A stretch of 64,000 nucleotides of DNA from DASYTH01 sp035942955 (GTDB lineage Bacteria; Actinomycetota; Actinomycetes; Mycobacteriales; Pseudonocardiaceae), in NCBI RefSeq assembly GCF_035942955.1, contig NZ_DASZCQ010000128.1, positions 31,071-95,070 of the forward strand, read 5' to 3'. The notes below the pieces were generated by a model, which was not told the origin of the DNA, ran no database searches, and saw nothing but the letters and a program-made list of their open reading frames with translations. Below, piece after piece: positions 49,635 to 57,544 of this stretch; position 1 is the first letter of the stretch; each line of letters opens with the position of its first letter. Made by a program: the position numbers and the translations under genes.

Positions 49635-51803
49635 TTAGTTGACCTGCACCGTTTCCCGTTGCCGGCCGGTCGGTGACTTCGGCCTGTCGGGTTCGTCACC
49701 ATGGCCCGGCCACCATGCCTTGTGCCACAGCAACGCGGTCACGCTGGGTACCAGGAACATCGACATGACGAACGCCGAGATCAGGATTCCGATGGAGACC
49801 GCGAAGCCCATCTCCATCAGGAACGAGATGCCGCCGAGCAGCATGGAGGCGAACGTGCCGGCCAGGATCAGGCCGGCCGCGCCGACCGACGGCCCGGCAT
49901 GCTCGACGGCGAGATCGGCCGCGGTGCGCGGATCGTTGCCCTCCCTGGCCTCCTCGCGCAGCCGGGCGATCATCAGGATGTTGTAGTCGGTGCCGATCGC
50001 CACCACGAACAGGTAGAGGATCATCGGCAGCGAGAACGTCAGCCCGGCGTTGCCGCCGAGAACCACGAACGCGATCACGGTGGCGCCCAGCGTGCTGAAG
50101 AAGCCGAGCACCACGGCGATCATCAGGTACAGCGGCGCGACCACGCTGCGCAGCAGCAGGCCGAGGATCACCGCGATGAACAGACCGGCCACCGGGAAGA
50201 TCACCGCGAGGTCGCGGTTGTTGGCGGCCTTGACGTCGGCGAACGCCGAGCTCAGCCCGCCGACGAACGCCGTGGTGCCGTCCGGTGTCCGCTCGTGCGC
50301 AAACGTCCGCAACCGGTCGCCGGCCAGGTCGAACGCCTCGTTGGAGTACGGTCGGCTGTCCAGCAACAGGTCGATCTTGGCGACCGTCCCGCCCGGGTTG
50401 AGCTGCACCGGGTTTCCGTCGGGACCCGGCATCGCCCCGCCGATCCCGTCGACCTGCTGCAGCTCGTTGGCGAACTGCTCAAGTGGCGCGGGGTCCAGCG
50501 GCCGGCCGGTGTCGCTGCGGACGTAGACCGAGGTCGGGTTGAGCGCGCCGGCCGGGAACCCGGACTGCAGATCGGCGAGGCCCTGCGCCGACTCCGTGCC
50601 GCTCGGCAGCTGGCTGGCCTGGTCGTAGTCGGTCTTGAAGCCCAGCATGCCAAGCGCGAGCGCGACCATGACCCCGCCGGAGGCCAGCGCGACGACCGCC
50701 GGCCGCCGCCCGGTGAGCCTGCCGAGGCGCTGGAAGGCGGTGCCCCTCGGGGTGCGCTGCCACGACTTCGATGGCCAGAACACCTTGGCGCCCAACAGCG
50801 ACACCACGGCCGGGATGAGCGTGACCACCGCGATCGCCATCAGCGCCACGGCGATCGCCAGCCCCGGCCCGAAGCTGCGGAAGCCGCCGAACACCGCCAG
50901 CAGCAGCGCGCTGAACGCGATGATGATCGCGGCCGCGGCCGAGGCGATCACCTCGCCGATCCGGGTCACCGCGGTCACCAGCGCCTGCTTGGGATCGTCG
51001 CCGGCGCGCAGCCGTTCCCGGTAGCGGAACAGCAGGAACACGATGTAGTCGGTGCCAACGCCGTACAGCACGATGGTCAGCAGGATCTGCAGCGACTGGT
51101 CTACCTGGAAGCCGAACACCTTGGCGCACATGGCGATCAGCCCCGGCGCGACGGCGCTGACCAGGCCGACGGTCAGGATCGGCAGGAACGCCGCGACCGG
51201 GCTGCGGTACATCAGCGCGAGCAGCACGATGATCAAGGTGATCGTGGCGATGCCGACGATCACGAACGCGTTGTTGAACGCGGACTCGTTGTCCGCCCAC
51301 ATGGCCACGTCACCGGTGACGTTCATGGTCAGCCCGGTGCCGTCCATGACCGGCCGCCCGACGTCGCGGACCTTCTTGACCGCCTCGAGCAGCTTGGGAT
51401 CGTCGCCGATGCCGTCCAGGGCCACGTTGACCAGCTGCACCTGCTGGTTGGGCGAGACCGCCTGCGGCCCGGTGACCACGCGGGACACCCGCTCGATCCC
51501 GGCGCCCTGGATCTTCTGGGCCAGCTCCCCCACCTTGGCCTGGTCGGCCTCGGACAGCGTGCCGCCGTCCGCGCGCTTGACCACGATCGTCGCGCTCGAG
51601 TCGTTGCCCCGCCCGAACGCCTGCTCCGCCAGCTCGCCCGCCTGCACCGACTCGTAGGACGACGGCAGGAAGTTGGTCTGGTCGCGGTTGACCACGTCGG
51701 CGAGCGTCGGCGCGAACGCCACGATCGCGATCGTGGCCAGCACCCAGACCGCGATCACCTTCCACGGGTTGTAGACCACGAACCGTGCTAACCGACCGAA
51801 CAT
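49635..51803 (-). CDS. MMPL-family RND transporter
   Basis: A 722-residue membrane transporter of the MmpL/RND superfamily, whose members export lipids, siderophores or drugs. One N-terminal helix (PWKVIAVWVLATIAIVAFA) precedes an extracytoplasmic porter domain, a block of five to six helices, a second porter domain and a second helix block. VLYGVGTDYIVFLLFRYRER and VAIGTDYNILMIARLREEAR are the two matched GTDY motifs with the proton-relay aspartates. Length is in the normal range without a C-terminal extension. It diverges from a TetR regulator with a shared operator at 51833-51852. Confidence 0.94.
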   Translation of the reverse strand: MFGRLARFVVYNPWKVIAVWVLATIAIVAFAPTLADVVNRDQTNFLPSSYESVQAGELAEQAFGRGNDSSATIVVKRADGGTLSEADQAKVGELAQKIQGAGIERVSRVVTGPQAVSPNQQVQLVNVALDGIGDDPKLLEAVKKVRDVGRPVMDGTGLTMNVTGDVAMWADNESAFNNAFVIVGIATITLIIVLLALMYRSPVAAFLPILTVGLVSAVAPGLIAMCAKVFGFQVDQSLQILLTIVLYGVGTDYIVFLLFRYRERLRAGDDPKQALVTAVTRIGEVIASAAAAIIIAFSALLLAVFGGFRSFGPGLAIAVALMAIAVVTLIPAVVSLLGAKVFWPSKSWQRTPRGTAFQRLGRLTGRRPAVVALASGGVMVALALGMLGFKTDYDQASQLPSGTESAQGLADLQSGFPAGALNPTSVYVRSDTGRPLDPAPLEQFANELQQVDGIGGAMPGPDGNPVQLNPGGTVAKIDLLLDSRPYSNEAFDLAGDRLRTFAHERTPDGTTAFVGGLSSAFADVKAANNRDLAVIFPVAGLFIAVILGLLLRSVVAPLYLMIAVVLGFFSTLGATVIAFVVLGGNAGLTFSLPMILYLFVVAIGTDYNILMIARLREEAREGNDPRTAADLAVEHAGPSVGAAGLILAGTFASMLLGGISFLMEMGFAVSIGILISAFVMSMFLVPSVTALLWHKAWWPGHGDEPDRPKSPTGRQRETVQVN

Positions 51804-51832
51804 CGCACCCCTCCCCTTCTTGCGCGTGGGCT

Positions 51833-51852
51833 TACTTGCCGCACGGTAAGTA
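51833..51852. promoter_or_regulatory. Probable TetR operator between MMPL and TetR genes
   Basis: TACTTGCCG and CGGTAAGTA form an inverted repeat (8 of 9 matching) around CA, 30 bases from the MMPL start and 81 from the TetR start. Size and symmetry match typical TetR operators, so the regulator at 51933 probably represses both genes here. Confidence 0.65.
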
Positions 51853-51932
51853 CGATCGAACGGTACCCCATGTGCGAGCTCAAGCTAGCCTCACCCCCCT
51901 GAGAGCATGCTGAGGGCGAGGAGGTGGCCTGC

Positions 51933-52499
51933 ATGACCGAGGACACGCGGGACGCCATCCGGGCCGTCGCGCTGGACCTGTTCTCCCGGCACGGCTACGA
52001 GCGGACCAGCCTGCGTGAGATCGCCGAGCGGCTGGGCATCACCAAGGCCGCGCTGTACTACCACTACCAGTCCAAGCAGGCCCTCCTGCTCGCGATCATC
52101 GAGCCGTTGATCTCGGAGTGGAAGACCGTCGCGGACAAGACCGACACCCTGGCGCACACCCGGGCCAACGTCGAGCGGGTGCTCGGCGAGCTGCTCGACG
52201 TGCTGCTGCGGCACCGTCCGATCGCCGGCATGTTCACCAGGGACGCTCCGGCGGTGCTCGAGGCGGTCGGCAAGGTGTACGAGGAGCTGTTCGACCTCAG
52301 CCAGCGCCTGCACACCTGGCTGGCCGGCCCGTCGCCCACGGCCGCCGACCGGGTCCGTGCGGTGGCCTGCACCGAGGCGCTCGGCGCGGCCCTCGGCTGG
52401 GGGCCCACGGTGACCGACGTCCCCGACGAGGAGCTGCGCGCGGTGCTGCTGGAGTGCGCCACCGCGGTGCTGCGGCTGGACGACCGGGCGCCCGCCTAG
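51933..52499 (+). CDS. TetR-family transcriptional regulator, divergent from MMPL transporter
   Basis: A 188-residue repressor with a clear helix-turn-helix (RTSLREIAERLGITKAALYY, then HYQSKQALLLAI) and a helical ligand domain. TFTRDAP-like text (GMFTRDAPAVLEAVGKVYEE) is common in regulators of this subgroup. The ATG at 51933 was preferred because GGAGG lies eight bases upstream; a GTG at 51924 overlaps that site. The divergent MMPL gene and the inverted repeat between them point to an exporter-regulator pair responding to the exported compound. Confidence 0.92.
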   Translation: MTEDTRDAIRAVALDLFSRHGYERTSLREIAERLGITKAALYYHYQSKQALLLAIIEPLISEWKTVADKTDTLAHTRANVERVLGELLDVLLRHRPIAGMFTRDAPAVLEAVGKVYEELFDLSQRLHTWLAGPSPTAADRVRAVACTEALGAALGWGPTVTDVPDEELRAVLLECATAVLRLDDRAPA

Positions 52500-52506
52500 C
52501 CTTGCC

Positions 52507-52923
52507 TCAGGCGACGTCGAACTCGTTGCCCTCGGGATCAGCCATCGTGACGTGGTGGCCGTCGTCCACCCGAAGGACCGTGGCGCCCGCCGCGGTGAGC
52601 CGGTCGACGTGCTGAGTGATCCGGGCCCAGCGCTCCTCGGCGCTGCCCTGGCCGGCCACCCGGATGTCGATGTGCATCCGGTTCTTGACCACCTTGGGCT
52701 CCGGCACCTTCAGCAGGGACAGCCGCGGCCCCTGCCCGTCCGGGTCGCACAGCCAGGCGCCGTCCCCGTCGTCGTCGGAGAGGTCGAACTGGGCCAGCCA
52801 TTCCTCCCTGGTCTTGTACGGGGCCGGTGGCGGCTCGTCGAGGTAGCCGAGGGCCAGCTTCCAGAACTCCGCCAGCTTGGCCGGGTCCGCGCAGTCGAGC
52901 GTCAGATCGATCTTGTGTGCCAT
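52507..52923 (-). CDS. VOC-family (glyoxalase-like) protein
   Basis: A 138-residue single-fold VOC protein. KIDLTLDCADPAKLAEFWKL is the usual first beta-alpha unit, RMHIDIRVAGQG holds a metal-type histidine, and VTMADPEGNEFDV is the C-terminal motif. The family includes dioxygenases, lyases and binding proteins, so no reaction can be named. The ATG at 52923 follows a weak GGGAATG context; the frame upstream runs into repeat sequence. The stop is seven bases from the convergent TetR stop. Confidence 0.85.
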   Translation of the reverse strand: MAHKIDLTLDCADPAKLAEFWKLALGYLDEPPPAPYKTREEWLAQFDLSDDDGDGAWLCDPDGQGPRLSLLKVPEPKVVKNRMHIDIRVAGQGSAEERWARITQHVDRLTAAGATVLRVDDGHHVTMADPEGNEFDVA

Positions 52924-52965
52924 TCCCGCACCGTACGCGGGGACTACGACAGTGTGGGATTCAAT

Positions 52966-53234
52966 GTGAGGGCGAGGCTGGAAGCACCGTTCACACCCAT
53001 CCGCCATCCCCCCGCCGCGTCCCCGCTCTCGCCGTTGCCGGCCGGCGGTCGGCGGACACCGACCCCTCGGCGACCCTGGCGGCCCGGCCTCGGCGCCGGT
53101 AAGCCCTCACAGCGTTGAATCCAACGTGAGGGCGAGGCTGGAAGCACTACTCACCGTTGCCGGCCGGCGGTCGGCGGACACCGACCCCTCGGCGACCCTG
53201 GCGGCCCGGCCTCGGCGCCGGTAAGCCCTCACAG
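52966..53234. repeat. Long intergenic direct repeat
   Basis: Two modules are duplicated head to tail. GTGAGGGCGAGGCTGGAAGC-AC occurs at 52966-52987 and 53126-53147. An 81-base block occurs identically at 53032-53112 and 53154-53234, starting CCGTTGCCGGCCGGCGGTCG and ending GTAAGCCCTCACAG. The first copy carries about 38 extra bases between modules, including the short dispersed repeat at 53004-53025. Almost the whole 305-base gap between the VOC and GNAT genes is made of this. The second block runs into the GNAT gene and supplies its stop codon. Confidence 0.85.
53004..53025 (+). repeat. Short dispersed repeat, copy 3
   Basis: CCATCCCCCCGCCGCGTCCC-CG, one base different in type from the copy at 33435. 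It is inserted between the two modules of the long direct repeat. Confidence 0.5.
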
Positions 53235-53720
53235 GTCGTGCACGAAATACTCGGTGCCGACGGTGGGGTCGCTCTCCAGCGGCTCGCGCCGGCCGGTGGG
53301 GACGAAGCCGTTGCGCAGGAACAGCCGGCGGGCCGGCTCGTTGCCGTCGGCCACGCGCAGCTCCACGGTGTCGTAGCCGTGCTCGCGGGACCAGTTCAGC
53401 ACCTCGGTCACCAGGGCGTCGCCAACGCCCTGGCCGCGCGCGTCGCGGGACACCCAGGCGGCGACGAGGAAGACCGCCTCGGCGCCGTCGGGAGTCCAGC
53501 CGGCGATCGCGCCGATCGTCTCGTCGCCGCGCAGCGCCACGGCCGTCATGCCGCTGCTTGGCGCGAGCCGGCTGCGCCAGGTGGCCTCGTCGAACTGCTG
53601 CTCGTAGGCGAGGGTGGATCCGTAGGCGTAGGGCGCGTCGGCCAGGGCGGCCAGCCGGACGTCGCGCCACAGTTTCCAGTCGTCCGGCTCCAGCCGCCGT
53701 ACCCGGACGCCACCAGTCAT
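53229..53720 (-). CDS. GNAT N-acetyltransferase
   Basis: A 163-residue acetyltransferase. RVRRLEPDDWKLWRDVRLAA opens the fold, AAWVSRDARGQGVGDALVTE is the acetyl-CoA pyrophosphate loop, and NEPARRLFLRNGFVPTGRRE is the C-terminal signature. The ATG at 53720 starts MTGGVRVRRLEP; the longer upstream frame is not GNAT-like. The stop codon lies inside the 53154-53234 repeat, so the final residues (EYFVHDL) may have been set by the repeat. Acceptor unknown. Confidence 0.9.
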   Translation of the reverse strand: MTGGVRVRRLEPDDWKLWRDVRLAALADAPYAYGSTLAYEQQFDEATWRSRLAPSSGMTAVALRGDETIGAIAGWTPDGAEAVFLVAAWVSRDARGQGVGDALVTEVLNWSREHGYDTVELRVADGNEPARRLFLRNGFVPTGRREPLESDPTVGTEYFVHDL

Positions 53721-53841
53721 GGCGGAACCGTACTTGCGCGTCACGAACGATTCAACATAAATTCGGGTCCATTCCAGGGAATTGCTCGCCATTTCCCGCC
53801 GTAAGGAACGCGATTTCCGCTGGGCCGCAGGAATATGGTCG

Positions 53842-54579
53842 CTAGGGGATCACGCGGTAGTGGGTGGTGAGCCGTCGATCATCGGCCAGGATATGGAAGG
53901 CGATGGCCGGCGGCTGGACCAGATCGAGCGGGCCGCCGGCCTCCCACGGCAGCGTGAGGGTGGAGACCACGCCGGGCGCCACGAGAAGGGGGCGGCCGGC
54001 GAAGGTGCTGGCGGCGGCCGTGTGCGCGTGGCCGCACAGCAGCGCGACGACGTTCGGATGCCGCGAGACGAGTCCGGCCAGGCGCTGCTCGCCGGTCTGC
54101 CTTATCCGGTCGACGAAAGGCGCGTGCAGCGGGATCGGCGGGTGGTGGAAGCAGATGAACGCCGGGGCGTCGGGGTCGGTGGCGAGGGTGGCCTCGATCC
54201 AGGCGAGGGTCTCGTCGGCGAGGAAGCCGTCGTCGCGGCCGGGGATCGAGGAGTCACAGAGCAGGAAGAGCGCGCCGGCGACGCGGTGGGCGCGGTTGAT
54301 GGGCGTGTTGTCGGCCGGCTCGTCGAGCAGGGCCTTGCGGTAGGTGGCGCGGTCGTCGTGGTTGCCGGGACAGGTCAGCACCGGGCGGGACGTGGTCAGG
54401 ACCGTGGCCACCTGCTCGTACTCGGCGGGCAGGCCGTGATCGGCGAGATCGCCGGTGACCAGGATCGCGTCCAGCCGGCCGGGCAGGCCGGCGAGGTAGC
54501 GCATGACCCGCTCGGCCCGCTCCTGGTTGCGGTCGCCGAGGTCGATATGGATGTCGCTGAGGTGCGCCAGCACGATCAT
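53842..54579 (-). CDS. Calcineurin-like phosphodiesterase (CpdA type)
   Basis: A 245-residue metallophosphoesterase resembling class III cyclic-nucleotide phosphodiesterases (CpdA/Rv0805). All metal-binding motifs are present in order: Asp-x-His in LAHLSDIHID, GDLADHG, GNHDD, the histidine in CFHHPPIP, and GHAHT. Substrate could be cAMP or another phosphodiester. The ATG at 54579 begins MIVLAHLSDIH. A weakly AT-rich 121-base gap separates it from the GNAT gene on the same strand. It is divergent from the hypothetical membrane protein at 54654. Confidence 0.92.
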   Translation of the reverse strand: MIVLAHLSDIHIDLGDRNQERAERVMRYLAGLPGRLDAILVTGDLADHGLPAEYEQVATVLTTSRPVLTCPGNHDDRATYRKALLDEPADNTPINRAHRVAGALFLLCDSSIPGRDDGFLADETLAWIEATLATDPDAPAFICFHHPPIPLHAPFVDRIRQTGEQRLAGLVSRHPNVVALLCGHAHTAAASTFAGRPLLVAPGVVSTLTLPWEAGGPLDLVQPPAIAFHILADDRRLTTHYRVIP

Positions 54580-54653
54580 GCCCGTGATCCTGTGCGACGC
54601 CGCCCGGCGCGGCAAGGCGGAACTCCCGCGCGGGCGGCGGTGTATCAGCGGGC

Positions 54654-55346
54654 ATGCGGATCGTGCTCATCGGTGTGGTGGCCGCCCTGATCGTGGCGGC
54701 CGGGGTGTACCTGATCATCCGGCCCGGCCGGCAGGAGACCGTGGCGGTGCATCCGCCGATCACGCCGACCGCGACGGGCACAGCGGATGCCGGGATCACC
54801 ATTCCGGAGGGGTTCCTGCGCGGTGAGGAGCTGTCCAGGCGGCCGCTCGACCAGCCGGAGGTGCGGTGGGTGCGCACCGACGAGCCCGGCCTGCCGTCGC
54901 TGCTGAGCCCGTGTGGGACGCAACCCGGCGACGAGGCCGGGCGCGCGGCCGGCCGGCAGATGGCCCTGGTCGCGCCGACCCTGTACAAGATCGAGCGAAT
55001 GGTGATCTACCGCGACGAGTCCGCCGCCGCGCGGGCCATGGACGGCTACCGCGACGCCCTCACCCGGTGCGCCCGCCACCCCGAGCCCGACGGCGCCACC
55101 ACGGTGTGGATCTGGGAGCCGCTTGACATCGGCGACGAGGCCCTGTTCCTCGCCGGCCAACGCTACGAAGGAGATCGCGGCACGCACGGCCACCACCGCG
55201 GCGTGCTCACGCGCAAGGGCCGGACCGTGCTGATGTACGTCGACTTCGGCCAGGCCACCACGATCGCCGACCGCTCCGAGGTCGCCCTCTACGAGCAGGC
55301 CGCCCGGGACATGGCCGACAAGATCGCCTCCGCCCCCTGGAGCTGA
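54654..55346 (+). CDS. Membrane-anchored extracytoplasmic hypothetical protein
   Basis: A 230-residue protein of unknown function. A single N-terminal helix (RIVLIGVVAALIVAAGVYLI) should leave the rest outside the membrane. A Pro/Thr-rich spacer (HPPITPTATGT) precedes a domain of about 190 residues with two cysteines that may pair. SAAARAMDGYRDALTRCARH recalls the PknH-like sensor family of actinobacteria, but similarity is too weak to name it. The ATG at 54654 is the only start before the helix. Its last 58 bases overlap the convergent DUF397 gene. Confidence 0.75.
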   Translation: MRIVLIGVVAALIVAAGVYLIIRPGRQETVAVHPPITPTATGTADAGITIPEGFLRGEELSRRPLDQPEVRWVRTDEPGLPSLLSPCGTQPGDEAGRAAGRQMALVAPTLYKIERMVIYRDESAAARAMDGYRDALTRCARHPEPDGATTVWIWEPLDIGDEALFLAGQRYEGDRGTHGHHRGVLTRKGRTVLMYVDFGQATTIADRSEVALYEQAARDMADKIASAPWS

Positions 55347-55555
55347 TGCCAGGCTTCGGTGGAGAACCGGAGCATCGAGCCATCGGCGTTCTTGGAGTCG
55401 CGAATCACAACACCTTCGTCGGTCAGCGCCACCTCGACGCAGTCGCTGGCAGTGGGGTCGCCGCTAAAGCTGCTTTTCCTCCACACGGTCGTGGGCGCTC
55501 CCTCGGTCGTGGTCGTATGCCAGGGCGGCAACGAACTCCCGAGATTCTCCCTCAT
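55289..55555 (-). CDS. DUF397 protein
   Basis: A small actinobacterial protein of up to 88 residues. VWRKSSFSGDPTASDCVEVA and VIRDSKNADGSMLRFSTEAW are the defining DUF397 motifs. Proteins of this family are nearly always encoded next to a Scr1/WhiJ-like XRE regulator, as here, and several such pairs act in development or as toxin-antitoxin-like modules. The ATG at 55555 lies inside the XRE gene. A GTG at 55486, directly before WRKSS, is an equally plausible start that would shorten the overlap to 23 bases. Confidence 0.8.
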   Translation of the reverse strand: MRENLGSSLPPWHTTTTEGAPTTVWRKSSFSGDPTASDCVEVALTDEGVVIRDSKNADGSMLRFSTEAWHQLQGAEAILSAMSRAACS

Positions 55556-56336
55556 CCAGGGCGGCGAGCGCGAGTGCCGGAATCAGCTCGCGGTAGGAGT
55601 TGACGTACTCGTTGTCCTCCAGGAATATCCCGCCACCGTAGGTGTCCAGGTACACCAGCGGCAGGTGCTCGGTGAAGGTGAACATGCGGAAGGCACCGCC
55701 CACCCTGACCGATGCGGGTATCACGCGGATCGTGATGTGAGGCAATGTATCGAGCAAGGTGAGCGCGAGCAGTTGCTCATGCATGATCGCAGCGTCGCCA
55801 ATTTCGAGCCGGAACGCGTTCTCGTTGATGAAGAACGTGAAGGGGCGCGGACGGGGCCGGTGTAGGACCTGCTGCCGCTCCAATCGAACGCGAACGGCTG
55901 CGTCCGGTTCGAGATGCGGCCATCGGTCGGCGATCATGGCCCTGATGTAGCTCTCGGTCTGGAGGAGTCCCGGCACGATTTCCGGCTCATAGCTGAGGGA
56001 TCCGCTGGCCGTGGACTCGTGGTAGATCAAGGAGCACAACGTATCTTCCAGGCCGGGCTCGTGCGGATTGAGCCAGTAGCCGTGAACTCGTTCGGCGGCG
56101 CGGCACATTGCCAAGACGTCGAGTGCCTGGCCGCGATAGATCTCGCAGAACCCTAGGTAGATCAGCAGATCTACGGTGCTGACCGGGAGGTGGCCGCTCT
56201 CGATTCGGGAGATCTTGGTCTGCGTCCAGCCGGTGCGGTCGGCCAGCTCCACTCCGGTCACACCGGCCGCTTCGCGCCGTTTGCGGAGTTCGGCGCCGAG
56301 TTCGCGGTAGCACGCAGGGGCGTGGGTTCGTGCCAT
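55464..56336 (-). CDS. XRE-family regulator with DUF5753 (Scr1/WhiJ-like)
   Basis: A 290-residue DNA-binding protein. The helix-turn-helix is at about 12-65 (ELGAELRKRREAAGVTGVEL, then ADRTGWTQTKISRIESG). The rest is the DUF5753 effector domain: SLSYEPEIVPGLLQTESYIR, then RQQVLHRPRPRPFTFFINEN and PASVRVGGAFRMFTF. Such regulators come with a DUF397 partner, which overlaps its 3' end here. The ATG at 56336 begins MARTHAPACYRELGAEL. By eye its codon use is less GC-biased than neighbouring genes, in keeping with the accessory distribution of these pairs. Confidence 0.92.
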   Translation of the reverse strand: MARTHAPACYRELGAELRKRREAAGVTGVELADRTGWTQTKISRIESGHLPVSTVDLLIYLGFCEIYRGQALDVLAMCRAAERVHGYWLNPHEPGLEDTLCSLIYHESTASGSLSYEPEIVPGLLQTESYIRAMIADRWPHLEPDAAVRVRLERQQVLHRPRPRPFTFFINENAFRLEIGDAAIMHEQLLALTLLDTLPHITIRVIPASVRVGGAFRMFTFTEHLPLVYLDTYGGGIFLEDNEYVNSYRELIPALALAALDEGESREFVAALAYDHDRGSAHDRVEEKQL

Positions 56337-56402
56337 GGCGACAACGCTAGGACCTGCGGTAACGGGTGCGACCCCGGCGCGCGGGAAGTCCACTCCAACG
56401 GA

Positions 56403-56813
56403 TCAGTCGGGGTCGCGGTTTGCCGGGCTGGCAAGGGGGACGACCACAGTTCCCGTCGCGCGGGTGACCAGGAGGGGTGGGTCGAGGACGTTGGCCGCGG
56501 AGGGGCCGCGGTCGGGGGTGGCGCGGCAGACGGCGCGCAGCTCGAACTCGATGGTGCGGGAGCGGTTGCCGATGCGGGTGAGGGTGGCCGTGGCCTCCAG
56601 GACGTCGCCGGCGTGGATCGGGGCGAGGAACTCGACCGAGGAGTATCCCGCGAACAGGCCCTCGTCGCCGTCGGTGCGGATGGACAGCTCGGTGCCGACG
56701 TCGCCGAACAGGCCGAGGCCGTAGGCGCCGTCGACGAGATTGCCGCCGTAGTGGGCGTGCGAGTAGGGCACGTAACGCTTGTGGGTCACCGAGAAACCCT
56801 CGACCAGGGTCAT
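56403..56813 (-). CDS. kal: 3-aminobutyryl-CoA ammonia-lyase (Kal-like, hotdog fold)
   Basis: A 136-residue hotdog-fold protein. In lysine fermentation Kal removes ammonia from 3-aminobutyryl-CoA to give crotonyl-CoA. The match rests on fold, size and context: HKRYVPYSHAHYGGNLVDGA is like the Kal N terminus, followed by FLAPIHAGDVLEATATLTRI as the hotdog helix-strand unit. The ATG overlaps the kamE stop (ATGA), making it the last gene of the divergent kam operon. A related acyl-CoA thioesterase or dehydratase cannot be excluded, but the location makes Kal much the likeliest. Confidence 0.85.
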   Translation of the reverse strand: MTLVEGFSVTHKRYVPYSHAHYGGNLVDGAYGLGLFGDVGTELSIRTDGDEGLFAGYSSVEFLAPIHAGDVLEATATLTRIGNRSRTIEFELRAVCRATPDRGPSAANVLDPPLLVTRATGTVVVPLASPANRDPD

Positions 56814-57544
56814 GCGGTCTTCTTCTCCTTGATCGCGTGAACGAGGTAGCTGGCCACCTCGCCGGGGGTGGTGCCGCGGCCGAAGACCCGGTCGACACCG
56901 AGCTCGGAGGCCATCAGCGGGTCGAACCGCGGGCCGCCGGCGACCAGGATCGGGCGGCGATCACCCATCGCCTCCCGGAATGCCGCGGACATCTCCTGGG
57001 TGTTGAGGATGTGCGCGTCCCGCTGAGTGACCACTTGGGACACCAGCACGGCGTCGGCCTTCTCCGCGCGGGCGCGCTTGACCAGCTCGGGCACGCTCAC
57101 CTGGGCGCCGAGGTTGATCACGCGCAGCTCCCGGTAGTACTCGAGGCCCTTCTCCCCCGCGAACCCCTTGACGTTGAGGATCGCGTCGATGCCGACCGTG
57201 TGCGCGTCGGTACCGATGCAGCCGCCGACGACGACCAGCTTGCGGCGCAACAGCTTCTTTACCGTAGAGTTCACTTCGGACGGTGGCAGGAGCGGGTATT
57301 CCCGCTCCACCACGCGCACCTCGTCGAGGTCGACGAGATGCCGCACCGAGCCGTACACCACGAAGAACGTGAACCCGTCGCCGATCGGGTGCGAGTGCAC
57401 CACCATCGCCGGGTCCATGCCCATCTTGTTGGCCAGCTGCTGGGCGGCGCCGTCCGCGCGCGGGCCGGACGGCACCGGAAGCGTGAACGACAGCTGCACC
57501 ATGCCGTCGCCCTTGGCATCCCCGTACGGGCGGACCTGGGTCAT
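56810..57544 (-). CDS. kamE: Beta-lysine 5,6-aminomutase beta (cobalamin-binding) subunit
   Basis: A 244-residue small subunit of the adenosylcobalamin- and PLP-dependent aminomutase that turns beta-lysine into 3,5-diaminohexanoate. A dimerisation domain (about 1-90, MVQLSFTLPVPSGPRA) precedes a Rossmann-like B12 domain. Its base-off motif Asp-x-His-x-x-Gly is at 113-118 (GTDAHTVGIDAILNVKG). VVTQRDAHILNTQEM and LVAGGPRFDPLMASELGVD are further family blocks. The lysine that holds PLP in this subunit is expected in the ILNVKGFAGEKG stretch. Both ends overlap neighbours by four bases (kamD, kal). Confidence 0.95.
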   Translation of the reverse strand: MTQVRPYGDAKGDGMVQLSFTLPVPSGPRADGAAQQLANKMGMDPAMVVHSHPIGDGFTFFVVYGSVRHLVDLDEVRVVEREYPLLPPSEVNSTVKKLLRRKLVVVGGCIGTDAHTVGIDAILNVKGFAGEKGLEYYRELRVINLGAQVSVPELVKRARAEKADAVLVSQVVTQRDAHILNTQEMSAAFREAMGDRRPILVAGGPRFDPLMASELGVDRVFGRGTTPGEVASYLVHAIKEKKTA

